Shown: positions 17,204 through 24,852 of the stretch, one piece after another
Position numbering within the stretch: position 1 is the stretch's first letter
Layout: each line of letters opens with the position of its first letter
Origin: JAVJSU01 sp040219275
Lineage (GTDB): Bacteria > Chloroflexota > Anaerolineae > Aggregatilineales > Phototrophicaceae
NCBI GenBank assembly: GCA_040219275.1
Contig: JAVJSU010000103.1
Location: 62,001-126,000, forward strand
Direction: 5' to 3'
Length of the DNA stretch: 64,000 nt
The notes under the pieces: generated by a model
Told to the model about the DNA's origin: nothing
Database searches by the model: none
What the model saw: the letters and a program-made list of their open reading frames with translations, nothing else
Position numbers and translations under genes: made by a program

Positions 17204-18411
17204 TAAATCGGCTGTCCAATCGATTGTGTTGCACGGCGCAAAATTTCACTGACTTCCGGGCGGGTGAATTCTGGCGGGAGATTTTCGCCTCCTGTGAGCT
17301 TGTTACGCACCTGTGTGCCGCTCAAGAATACCCATTCGTCTTTACCGTGTGGGCAGGTCTTGGCGGTGACGACGGTTTCGCAACTATTGCAATAGAACGC
17401 GTGCTCAAAGTTGAGCGGTGTGATGCCAATTTCGCCCGGTTCAAATTCATCGAAGATTAGTTGTGCATCGTAAGTGCCATAATATTTGCCCACGCCGGCA
17501 TGGTCACGCCCGACGATGAAGTGTGAGCACCCATAATTCTTGCGGGCAATGGCGTGGAAAATTGCTTCACGCGGACCGGCATAACGCATGGCGGCGGGGA
17601 AGGCGGAGAGCAACACGCGATCTGCGGGATAATAGCGATCCAGAATAACGCGGTAACTTTCTACGCGTACATCGGCTGGAATATCATCAGATTTGGTCGC
17701 GCCGACGAGCGGATGCAGGAGCAAACCGTCGACAATTTCTAGCGCGGTTTTCTGGATGTATTCATGGGCGCGGTGAATGGGGTTGCGCGTCTGGAAAGCG
17801 ACCACACGTCGCCAACCCTGCTCGATAAAATATGCGCGGGTTTGGGCTGGAGTTAGGCGAATATCAGGGAATTCTGTTGCGGCATAAGAGGGTAAATCAA
17901 TCACGTCGATTGTGCCGCCGAGTAAGGTGCGTCCGGTTTCGTATAGGCGGGCTACGCCGGGATGGTCGAGGTCTGTGGTGCGATAAACATATTCAGCTTC
18001 AACCTGCGGGTCGAACTCATATTTGTCCTCGACATGCAAGACCGCTAACAGGCGTTCGCCGTCTTCAGTTGCTTCGATGAGTGCCACGTCTTGACCGATT
18101 TGAATGACGGGTGCTTGTGCGTCGTCAACAGGTAAAACGACGGGGACTGTCCATGGTAAGCCGTTTGCCAGACGCATATTTTTGACGACGTTCTCATAGT
18201 CAGGCTGATTCATGAATCCGGTCAGTGGGCTGTAACCACCAATGGCAATCATTTCCAGATCGGCGAGATTCACTTCGTTCAACGTGATCGTAACGAGGTC
18301 GCGGGTGGATTCAATGAGTGCGTCACGCTGAGTACCTGTGAAGAGACGGTTAATCAGTGTGCCACCATGCGGCTCGATCAATTTGATTTGGGGTGGTGCT
18401 GTTAAAGTCAT
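17203..18411 (-). CDS. sat: Sulfate adenylyltransferase (ATP sulfurylase)
   Basis: A 402-residue enzyme of the homomeric Sat type that converts sulfate and ATP to adenylylsulfate (APS) and pyrophosphate. The nucleotide-binding motif FQTRNPIHRAHEYIQ (HxxH) and IVGRDHAGVGKYYG are intact. A C-terminal Cys set (FYCNSCETVV with TCPHGKDE) matches the zinc-binding segment of this bacterial subgroup, and LSGTQVRNKL closes the fold. There is no fused APS kinase domain; a separate cysC lies immediately upstream. Length is normal. Confidence 0.95.
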   Translation of the reverse strand: MTLTAPPQIKLIEPHGGTLINRLFTGTQRDALIESTRDLVTITLNEVNLADLEMIAIGGYSPLTGFMNQPDYENVVKNMRLANGLPWTVPVVLPVDDAQAPVIQIGQDVALIEATEDGERLLAVLHVEDKYEFDPQVEAEYVYRTTDLDHPGVARLYETGRTLLGGTIDVIDLPSYAATEFPDIRLTPAQTRAYFIEQGWRRVVAFQTRNPIHRAHEYIQKTALEIVDGLLLHPLVGATKSDDIPADVRVESYRVILDRYYPADRVLLSAFPAAMRYAGPREAIFHAIARKNYGCSHFIVGRDHAGVGKYYGTYDAQLIFDEFEPGEIGITPLNFEHAFYCNSCETVVTAKTCPHGKDEWVFLSGTQVRNKLTGGENLPPEFTRPEVSEILRRATQSIGQPI

Positions 18412-18432
18412 GTTTGCTCCCTAGCTGTCGAT

Positions 18433-19008
18433 TTAAGAGGTCACCGGCACACGCGCCGGGATCAATGCATTTGCTTCTAAATACGTGAGGATTTTATTGA
18501 CGCTTTCCTCAAGCGTTTCTGTGTTGGTATCCACAATAATTTCCGGTGAGACAGGCGCTTCATAAGGATCGCTTACGCCTGTAAAGTTAGGGATTTCGCC
18601 CGCAATTGCTTTTTCGTACAGTCCTTTCACGTCGCGCCCGATGCAGGTTTCCAGTGACGCATCCACGAATACCTCGATAAAGTTGGTTGTTTCGCGGCGC
18701 ACCATGTCACGTGTAGCTTGATAGGGTGAAATGAACGACCCGATCACGCCTACGCCATTACGCGAAAGCAACTTGGCGACAAACGTTACGCGTTCGATAT
18801 TTTTGTCACGGTCTTCTTTGCTAAAGCCGAGATCACGCGTGAGTGATTCACGCACGACATCACCATCCAAGCGTTCGGCTTTTACGCCACGCGCCTGTAA
18901 TTCCGGCAAAAGTGCTAGGGCGATGGTAGTTTTGCCAGCGCCGCTTAAGCCAGTGAGCCACAGGGTAAAGCCAGCGTTCTCGAAATTTGTTTCATGATTG
19001 TTCGTCAA
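18433..19008 (-). CDS. cysC: Adenylylsulfate kinase
   Basis: A 191-residue kinase that phosphorylates APS to PAPS. The P-loop is WLTGLSGAGKTTIA (residues 17-30). The APS-binding segment LDGDVVRESLTRDLGFS and the lid region with RDKNIERV follow, and DPYEAPVSPEIIVDT is near the end. All expected motifs are present. The start overlaps the cysH stop by four bases. Its presence next to a reductase with the APS-type Fe-S motif is curious: PAPS would then serve sulfotransferases rather than reduction, or the reductase may accept both. Confidence 0.95.
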   Translation of the reverse strand: MTNNHETNFENAGFTLWLTGLSGAGKTTIALALLPELQARGVKAERLDGDVVRESLTRDLGFSKEDRDKNIERVTFVAKLLSRNGVGVIGSFISPYQATRDMVRRETTNFIEVFVDASLETCIGRDVKGLYEKAIAGEIPNFTGVSDPYEAPVSPEIIVDTNTETLEESVNKILTYLEANALIPARVPVTS

Positions 19009-19727
19009 TTTTGAAGCTCCTCAGAGTCAGGTAAATGAATGCCACATTCGGTCTTGCTAGATTGCACCCATCGTCCGGCGCGTGGATCAGCGCCATCCGA
19101 GACAGGTTGCGTGCAGGGAAAACAGCCAATGGTCGGATAATTGTTGTCATGAAGCGTGTTGTAGGGCAAATCGTAGGCTTCGATGTACGTCCAGATCATC
19201 GATTCCGTCCATGTGGCGAAGGGGCATAATTTGGCGAGTCCGTGCTTTTTGTCCCATTGGATAACAGGTGTATTCGCACGGGTTGGTGATTGGTCACGCC
19301 GCAAGCCAGTGATCCACGCGCTATAGTTGGTAAGCGCGTCATCAAGGGGGCGTGTTTTACGCAGATTACAGCATAGATCAGGATCACGACTCCATAACGC
19401 CTCGCCATGTGCTTGCGCTTGTTGTTCTACCGTTTGCTGGGGGCGGATGCGATGCAGGTTGAGATTGAATTGTGCTTGAAGTTGATCTATTAGGCTGTAC
19501 GTTTCTTGAAAAAGTAAACCGGTATCGAGGGTTAGCACCGGTAAATCGGGGGCAATTTGCTGTAGCATGTGCAAAGTGACGATGCCTGTCGGTTGGAAGC
19601 TCGTCACGAGCGCAAGCTGATCGCCATAAGTTCGAGTCGCCCACGAGAGGATGTCCTGTGGAGAAGAGGACTCATAGCGCTCTGCTATGGCGGTAAATTC
19701 GTTTTGATCTGGAAATGTGTTGTTCAT
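19005..19727 (-). CDS. cysH: Adenylylsulfate (APS) reductase, Fe-S type
   Basis: A 240-residue PAPS/APS reductase family enzyme that reduces the activated sulfate to sulfite. It carries CCNLRKTRPL and GCFPCTQPV, together the CC...CxxC set that binds a [4Fe-4S] cluster in APS-specific enzymes, plus the catalytic Cys in KTECGIHL at the C-terminus. APS rather than PAPS is therefore the likely substrate. The ATG at 19727 has an excellent AGGAG five to ten bases upstream; the frame is open for 53 more codons, but those codons run back through the attenuator. It is the first structural gene of the sulfate operon. Confidence 0.95.
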   Translation of the reverse strand: MNNTFPDQNEFTAIAERYESSSPQDILSWATRTYGDQLALVTSFQPTGIVTLHMLQQIAPDLPVLTLDTGLLFQETYSLIDQLQAQFNLNLHRIRPQQTVEQQAQAHGEALWSRDPDLCCNLRKTRPLDDALTNYSAWITGLRRDQSPTRANTPVIQWDKKHGLAKLCPFATWTESMIWTYIEAYDLPYNTLHDNNYPTIGCFPCTQPVSDGADPRAGRWVQSSKTECGIHLPDSEELQN

Positions 19728-19761
19728 AATAACTCCTACACTCGTAGGCGAATGGTCGTGT

Positions 19762-19791
19762 AAATAAAAATGCCCCGAAATATCCGGGGCA
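19762..19791 (-). terminator. Attenuator terminator 2 before cysH
   Basis: On the minus strand TGCCCCG pairs with CGGGGCA (7 bp, 7-base loop) and is followed by TTTTTATTT. It stands 35 bases before the cysH start and after the second leader ORF, so it would stop transcription before any structural gene. The bases CCGGATAT of its 5' arm and loop (19780-19787) can instead pair with ATATCCGG at 19828-19835 near the end of leader ORF 2, giving a competing antiterminator. Confidence 0.88.
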
Positions 19792-19813
19792 TCTGTGTGC
19801 ATGGTGACAACAT

Positions 19814-19909
19814 TCAGACAGGCAGAACCGGATATCGCAGTCGTGGACTGTGACACATACAGCACATACACTTGGGCATATAACACAAATTTTTCGGAAT
19901 GCTTGTCAT
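19814..19909 (-). CDS. Cys-rich leader peptide 2 (31 aa)
   Basis: A 31-codon ORF read toward cysH. A GGAG sits about nine bases before its ATG. Residues 9-19 hold five cysteines and include the run KCMCCMC, interspersed with Met; the remainder (HSPRLRYPVLPV) is unremarkable. The ORF lies between the two leader terminators. Its last third, codons for RYP, contains the bases that can unpair terminator 2. A ribosome stalled for lack of charged tRNA-Cys at codons 14-19 would leave these bases free, whereas one reaching the stop would cover them. This is the classical geometry of amino-acid-sensing attenuation. No protein function is implied. Confidence 0.82.
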   Translation of the reverse strand: MTSIPKNLCYMPKCMCCMCHSPRLRYPVLPV

Positions 19910-19928
19910 TATTAAAAACTCCAACTTA

Positions 19929-19958
19929 ATAAAAAACCCGGATGCGATGATCCGGGTT
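19929..19958 (-). terminator. Attenuator terminator 1 in the sulfate operon leader
   Basis: On the minus strand AACCCGGAT pairs with ATCCGGGTT (9 bp, 6-base loop) and runs into TTTTTTAT, a strong intrinsic terminator. It lies 40 bases after leader ORF 1 and 20 bases before leader ORF 2. ATCGCATC, within its loop and 3' arm, is complementary to GATGCGAT at 20003-20010 in the last codons of leader ORF 1, so an antiterminator can form. Confidence 0.9.
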
Positions 19959-19998
19959 AAGTGTCTTTTTTACGTGTGCTTGCGCGCAACAAAGTACC

Positions 19999-20049
19999 CT
20001 AAATCGCATCATCTTTGGCAGGTGATGGCATACAACACATGGTGCACAT
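19999..20049 (-). CDS. Cys-rich leader peptide 1 (16 aa)
   Basis: A 16-codon ORF encoding MCTMCCMPSPAKDDAI, with Cys at positions 2, 5 and 6. It starts about 54 bases after the predicted transcription start. A Shine-Dalgarno is weak (only AAGA-like bases about 10 upstream); an overlapping start two codons earlier in another frame has no Cys run. The codons for D-A-I contain the bases complementary to terminator 1. The arrangement (Cys codons early, antiterminator strand in the last codons, terminator about 40 bases on) repeats that of leader 2, sharing the MCCM core. Confidence 0.72.
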   Translation of the reverse strand: MCTMCCMPSPAKDDAI

Positions 20050-20109
20050 ACATAGGGTCTTGAGAAAGTTCACGAGATTTCCACATATTTCAGTTAAGTT
20101 ACTGCGAGC

Positions 20110-20139
20110 ACTATACCAATTCTTAAGAGAGGTTGTCAA
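20110..20139 (-). promoter_or_regulatory. Sigma-70-type promoter of the sulfate assimilation operon
   Basis: Read on the minus strand: TTGACA (20134-20139), an 18-base spacer and TATAGT (20110-20115). Transcription should start near 20103. From there the RNA would run through leader 1, terminator 1, leader 2, terminator 2 and then cysH-cysC-sat-permease-sirC-cbiX-cobA-sulfite reductase. Confidence 0.8.
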
Positions 20140-20227
20140 CAAATTCGACATATCTGATTAATTTCTGTATACATTGTATATAGAACCTCATATATCCTGA
20201 ACAAAAATTAAGATATAAACCGTAATG

Positions 20228-21499
20228 TTAACTAGCCTCAGCCATGCGTGTTGGGTTTTTGACCAGCAGAGCGGCACATAAGATCATCATAGCTAGCACA
20301 ATGCCCACGAGAAGGGCGGCATGGTAATCTCCCAGCGTGTCGAACGATAGCCCGAAGACCAACGGTCCTATGGATGTTCCGATGACGGCAGAGGTCGCGA
20401 CGAAGCCACGGATCGCCCCTTGATGTTGCCGCCCGAATAAATTGACCCAGACTGTACCATCAAACACGGAGCCAATCCCCATAAACACACCGAATGCGGC
20501 GGAATAGGGTATCAACAGCCAGCTTTCTGTCATCAAACCAGCCAATGCAGTGGCGGTCATCAAGCCGAGCATCTGAAGCGCGATTAATTTACCGGGATGT
20601 AAACGATCCACCAACCAGCCAGAAAATAAAGTGAAACCAGCGGTCATGAGTGCAATTTGACCATAAGTGGTTGCGGCAACTCCTGCACCATAGCCCAGAC
20701 TCTCGAAAATTGAGACCTGATGAAAAATGAGCGCCGTCCCCCACGCGCCTGTTAAGACTCGTGTCATAATAAACACCCAGAAAATCGGTGTACGTTGCGC
20801 CTCAATGAGTGTCCAATTGTCTTCGATAATTTTATCGGTGCCGGGGGTGAGTGATGTTGCCTCGCCATCTGGTTTTAAGCCGAAATCTTCCGGACGATTC
20901 CGTAAAAATAGTCCAAGCAGTGGCAACACAAATAGTAGAATTGCCCCGCCCAGCAGGAGCCATGCGTTTCTCCAGCCATGCACATCAATAAACCCCTGCA
21001 ACTGAGGCACGTAAAACCGTTGAAACAGTGCAAACCCGACCAGAGACATTGCCATCACCCAGCCGCGCCGTTTATGAAACCATTGTGCGATGACGGTGCT
21101 ATTGACCAATCCCATTGATCCCTGACCGAGCGCACGAATCGCGATAAAGCTGATGAGAATAGTAAATGCGCCACTCACCAAAGAACACGCCAGCAAAGCC
21201 AACCCGAATAATAGGGCAATCGCAATACTCATCATGCGATTGCCGTGCAAGTCAATGCGCCTGCCGACCCATGTAAGCGATAATGCTGCGATAAACGTCC
21301 CCAGCCCATATAAGCCAGACACGCTGGTGCGATCTAGCCCAAAATCCAGAATATAGTGGTCGATAAACAGGGAAATAGAGAAACTTTGTCCGGGCGAGGT
21401 CGCTGAAATACCGATTGTCGCCACGAACCAGATCACCCACCCATAAAAAATAGGTGAGCGTTGTACAATTGTGTTTTGTCGAAGTGTTTGTGCAGTCAT
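20228..21499 (-). CDS. MFS transporter
   Basis: A 423-residue major facilitator superfamily permease with about 12 hydrophobic helices. The family signature in the loop between helices 2 and 3 reads VGRRIDLHGNRMM, and the second half repeats it as GWLVDRLHPGKLI. It resembles the oxalate/formate-antiporter-like and monocarboxylate-type MFS proteins in its N-terminal GWVIWFVATIGIS segment, but substrate cannot be assigned. It is transcribed in the same direction as the sulfate operon but ends just before the operon's promoter, so it is a separate unit. Confidence 0.85.
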   Translation of the reverse strand: MTAQTLRQNTIVQRSPIFYGWVIWFVATIGISATSPGQSFSISLFIDHYILDFGLDRTSVSGLYGLGTFIAALSLTWVGRRIDLHGNRMMSIAIALLFGLALLACSLVSGAFTILISFIAIRALGQGSMGLVNSTVIAQWFHKRRGWVMAMSLVGFALFQRFYVPQLQGFIDVHGWRNAWLLLGGAILLFVLPLLGLFLRNRPEDFGLKPDGEATSLTPGTDKIIEDNWTLIEAQRTPIFWVFIMTRVLTGAWGTALIFHQVSIFESLGYGAGVAATTYGQIALMTAGFTLFSGWLVDRLHPGKLIALQMLGLMTATALAGLMTESWLLIPYSAAFGVFMGIGSVFDGTVWVNLFGRQHQGAIRGFVATSAVIGTSIGPLVFGLSFDTLGDYHAALLVGIVLAMMILCAALLVKNPTRMAEAS

Positions 21500-21575
21500 C
21501 CAAGAAGTGTCTCAAAAGACGCGCAAAATTACAATGATTCCACTTTATGATTGGTTTACATGTTGCAATGAATTA

Positions 21576-21896
21576 TCAAAGGCGATCAATCCGATCTGCG
21601 CCCTGTATCGCTCCTTCAATGTTGGGGACCTCTGCCATTTCTACTTCTACGAAGACGACAGTTTGCCCATTGTCGAGAGCTTTGTTGTAGAAAGATTGCT
21701 CTTTTAGACCAATTCCTGTATCGGCGATCGTTCCACCCCGATAAAAGGCGGCAGAAACCCCGCCTTGAGCATGATCCTGGTTTGAATTCGGTGACATGAT
21801 GACGACATTTTCCGCTTCTACGCGCAATTCGTAAAGCGAGATTAGGGTTTCCGTTAAAGCTTTTTCATTAGTGAATATAGCGGCGATAACTGGCAT
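21576..21896 (-). CDS. Small YflT/general-stress-like protein
   Basis: A 106-residue protein. The ATG at 21896 follows AAAGGAGAC by six bases, which outranks the longer frame that runs back into the neighbouring gene. The N-terminal MPVIAAIFTNEKALTETLISLYELRVEAENVVIMSPN resembles the start of general stress protein 17M/YflT domains, where a short alpha/beta module begins with a varying-residue strand and an EEAL-type helix. The rest (GGTIADTGIGLKEQSFY) is consistent but weak. It is probably co-transcribed with the flavoprotein upstream (53-base gap). Confidence 0.65.
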   Translation of the reverse strand: MPVIAAIFTNEKALTETLISLYELRVEAENVVIMSPNSNQDHAQGGVSAAFYRGGTIADTGIGLKEQSFYNKALDNGQTVVFVEVEMAEVPNIEGAIQGADRIDRL

Positions 21897-21948
21897 TAAT
21901 TTGTCTCCTTTGCTTTCTAGGGATTGTTTAGCGGGTTGTTTTGATAAT

Positions 21949-23187
21949 CTATGCGGTTGCGTTCGGTGCTTTAAGCGATTGATTGCTGTCTTCAAGCATA
22001 GTTGCCGCAACAGGCTCACCATTGGCAATCATCATCTGTGCGAACTCGCGTTCTTCATCCGGTCTGCCCATGACGAAGGCGGCGACGAGACGATTTTGCT
22101 GTAGCCACCACACACTGAACCCCTCTGCGGAGAGTTCTCCACGATAGACGACGCGATCTGCTTCTTTAACATCGCCCCAAAATTCGTAGGATAGGTCGAA
22201 TATGTCAGAGAAGAAATATGGTATTTCACGGTAAGGTTCACGCGTTTGATTAGTCATCACTTGTGCCGCATACTGCCCCTGTGTGACGGCATTATTCCAA
22301 TGCTCAATCCGGCGATGTTTATCAAATATGACATCATGATAGGTGGCGACATCACCGGCGACATAAATATTGCTGATACTGCTGGTTAGAAAGTGATCCA
22401 CCAGAATGCCCTCTTCGGTGCGGATGCTCGTTTTCTCAAACAGGTCAATATTCGGAATTACGCCGATTCCTGCTATGACGAGATCGGTTTCCAATGTTTT
22501 GCCTGAGTCCAGCCTTACATTGGTGAGATGCCCATTTGAGCCGATGATTTCTACCGCTTTTTCACCTTTGATGAACTTCACACCCTGTTCACGATAATAT
22601 TCTTCAAAAAATTCTGACATTTCTTTAGTGAAAAAGTGGTCTTTCATGAGCGCATCTTCGGGGAAGACCATCGTCACTTCGTAATTCTTTTGCCGCATCT
22701 GAGAAGCAACTTCCATGCCGATATAGCCGCCACCGAGAATGACAACCCGTGCAATGTCATACTCCTGCTCTCGTATCGCCATAGAATCCGCGAGTGAACG
22801 TAAATAATGCACTCCGTCCCACTCAGCGCCGGGAATATCGAGTGTGCGCACCCGTGATCCGGTGCAGATGAGCAATTTTTCATAGGTGAACGTGTCATCT
22901 TTGCTGTAGAGGGCAGATTTTTCTGGTTCTATCGTCTGGATGCGTGTCTCCAGAAAAACTGCTATGCCATGATCGTCATAAAAGGCTTGATCATTGATGA
23001 GAATTTCTGATGGAGATTTGTCTCCCGCGAGAAATGCTTTTGAAAGCGGTGGACGCTCATAAGGCAAGGAAGACTCTGCGGAGATAATGGCTAATTCACC
23101 GGAATCAATACCTGCTTCAGCAAAACTTTTCGCCGCATATCCCGCCGCCACGCCGCCGCCAAGAATAATATATTTGTAATTACGCAT
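21949..23187 (-). CDS. NAD(P)/FAD pyridine-nucleotide oxidoreductase
   Basis: A 412-residue flavoprotein of the ferredoxin reductase/monodehydroascorbate reductase type. It begins RNYKYIILGGGVAAGYAA (FAD-binding GxGxxG variant), has LPYERPPLSKAFL, a second nucleotide-binding motif VVILGGGYIGMEVAS about residue 150, and the FAD-closing IYVAGDVATYHD. The active-site Cys pair of the disulfide reductases is absent, so it probably passes electrons from NAD(P)H to a small redox protein. The ATG at 23187 has AAGGGAC eight bases upstream. The partner is not visible nearby. Confidence 0.88.
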   Translation of the reverse strand: MRNYKYIILGGGVAAGYAAKSFAEAGIDSGELAIISAESSLPYERPPLSKAFLAGDKSPSEILINDQAFYDDHGIAVFLETRIQTIEPEKSALYSKDDTFTYEKLLICTGSRVRTLDIPGAEWDGVHYLRSLADSMAIREQEYDIARVVILGGGYIGMEVASQMRQKNYEVTMVFPEDALMKDHFFTKEMSEFFEEYYREQGVKFIKGEKAVEIIGSNGHLTNVRLDSGKTLETDLVIAGIGVIPNIDLFEKTSIRTEEGILVDHFLTSSISNIYVAGDVATYHDVIFDKHRRIEHWNNAVTQGQYAAQVMTNQTREPYREIPYFFSDIFDLSYEFWGDVKEADRVVYRGELSAEGFSVWWLQQNRLVAAFVMGRPDEEREFAQMMIANGEPVAATMLEDSNQSLKAPNATA

Positions 23188-23325
23188 ATATTTTTGTCCC
23201 TTCATTTGCTTTACTTACTTATTTTTAGTATAGGGAAGGGACGTAAAGTGCTGATTGTCTGAAGATAAGCAGGGTGTAAGTAAAACTAAAGACGCGGCTT
23301 AATGCGTTATTTATGCCCTTGTAGG

Positions 23326-24600
23326 TTATAAAACCGCCGCGTCGTGCTCAACCCAGGTTGTATCAAAACTGAAGTCACTGAAACTCGGATCGGGTAAGTC
23401 TTTACCAAGAATCAGACTCGCCGCGTGCTCGCCTGCGGATGGAGAAGTCATGATGCCATGACCGACATGGGCGATAGACACAAATAAGCCGTTGATTTCA
23501 GGGTGTTTGTCGATAATGGCACGTTCACTTAGATAGTGTGTGCCGTCGGCAGTATGGGCGGTTGTATGGTCACGGTGGACGTAATAGCCAACATTGTGGT
23601 GAAGGTTCGTCAAGTAGCGTGGTGATGCAAACCCTTCGCCATCTTGATGTCCAAATTGGCGGGCGAAGAGATGCAAAACGATGGACGGAAATCGTGGATC
23701 TCGTAAGCGTGATTTTGGTTCGATTGGGTCAATCAAATAACCCTTCGCTTTGCCTTCATGTTCCAGATATTTGGTGTTCCAATCGTATTCATAGCCGAAG
23801 ATCGCCCCGCTACTTGCCTCTGGTCGCACATGCGGATGGGGTGCAGAGCCGATAATAAACGGCGCATTTGCGGGGAATTCTTCATGTCGCCAGCCGGTTG
23901 TGAAGCTCTGACGCGGAATCATAATAATGGGGAGTTCAATACCTGCCGTTCGCCCAACTGCCCGCGCCGCCGATCCGCAGGCGATCAACACATTCGGGCT
24001 GTGGACTGTTTCGCCCGCGGTTTCTACTCCGATGATCGTGTTGTTTTCAACCAAAATATTGACGTTTTCCACACCGAGGCGAATTTCGTCGGTTGTGGCT
24101 GAGTGTGCAAAGCGATGCACAAGCGCATTTGAGTCCAGCCATCCGGCATGAGGGTCAAATTTACCGGCGATTACGGCGTGATCCAACCAAGGGAAGCGTT
24201 TGCGGAGTTCGTCCGATTCAAGAAATTCAATGTGCGACAATCCGTGTTGGTGCAACATATTGACATCGGCTTTCATCCCCTCTGCCTGTTTTTCCTTAAA
24301 CGCGCAGAATAGATAGCCGTTTTGCTTGAGTGCCAAGGATTGTGACGCACCTTCACCTAAATAGTCATCTGCATTATGAAAGACATGCAGGCTACGATCC
24401 ATTTGTTTAGAGATGCAACGGATGGGCCATGCGGAGCGGTAGGCTTCTAACGATGCCATTGAGCTACCCGACCCCAATTGTTGCTGTTTTTCTAGCAGAA
24501 TGACACGAGTATCGGGCGCGAATCGCTTCAATGCCCATAGGGCGGCGGCACCAACAGGACCCCCACCGATGATAATTACGTCTGCTGTAGTTGATGTCAT
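23326..24600 (-). CDS. FAD-dependent amine oxidase/dehydrogenase (DAO family)
   Basis: A 424-residue flavoprotein of the D-amino acid/sarcosine oxidase family. The Rossmann motif DVIIIGGGPVGAAALWALK is at residues 7-25, followed by the acidic ribose-binding VILLEKQQQLGSGSS. The Gly-rich C-terminal FAD segment is VSIAHVGHGIMTSPSAGEHAA. These enzymes oxidise secondary amines or D-amino acids; a beta-subunit-like dehydrogenase is also possible. The substrate is unknown. It is separated from the upstream flavoprotein gene by about 140 bases. Confidence 0.85.
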   Translation of the reverse strand: MTSTTADVIIIGGGPVGAAALWALKRFAPDTRVILLEKQQQLGSGSSMASLEAYRSAWPIRCISKQMDRSLHVFHNADDYLGEGASQSLALKQNGYLFCAFKEKQAEGMKADVNMLHQHGLSHIEFLESDELRKRFPWLDHAVIAGKFDPHAGWLDSNALVHRFAHSATTDEIRLGVENVNILVENNTIIGVETAGETVHSPNVLIACGSAARAVGRTAGIELPIIMIPRQSFTTGWRHEEFPANAPFIIGSAPHPHVRPEASSGAIFGYEYDWNTKYLEHEGKAKGYLIDPIEPKSRLRDPRFPSIVLHLFARQFGHQDGEGFASPRYLTNLHHNVGYYVHRDHTTAHTADGTHYLSERAIIDKHPEINGLFVSIAHVGHGIMTSPSAGEHAASLILGKDLPDPSFSDFSFDTTWVEHDAAVL

Positions 24601-24852
24601 AAGTATTTTTCCAGATTACCCGAAGTTGGGAGAGTCTATATGGATAAGCATGGGTATTATAATAACGCGTTTAGCTCAACACGCCGAGATGTGTCATTGC
24701 ATTGTAATGATGTGATTCTGGTGCAACAAACATGATTATATCCTATACGTTTCGTAATATAGAGGTCTCTGGATGTGTCAGGTATTTATAGACGATTAGT
24801 GTAAGAACACTCATTTATGTGGCGTATTCTATGATTGTTCACAAAGGATAAA

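Noticed and set aside
19728..19886. Upstream extension of cysH by 53 codons
   Set aside because: It overlaps the leader peptide 2 region and terminator 2, while the ATG at 19727 has a near-perfect ribosome binding site and fits the family start.
19999..20053. Alternative leader frame starting at 20053
   Set aside because: It has a single Cys and no relation to the terminator geometry, unlike the frame starting at 20049.
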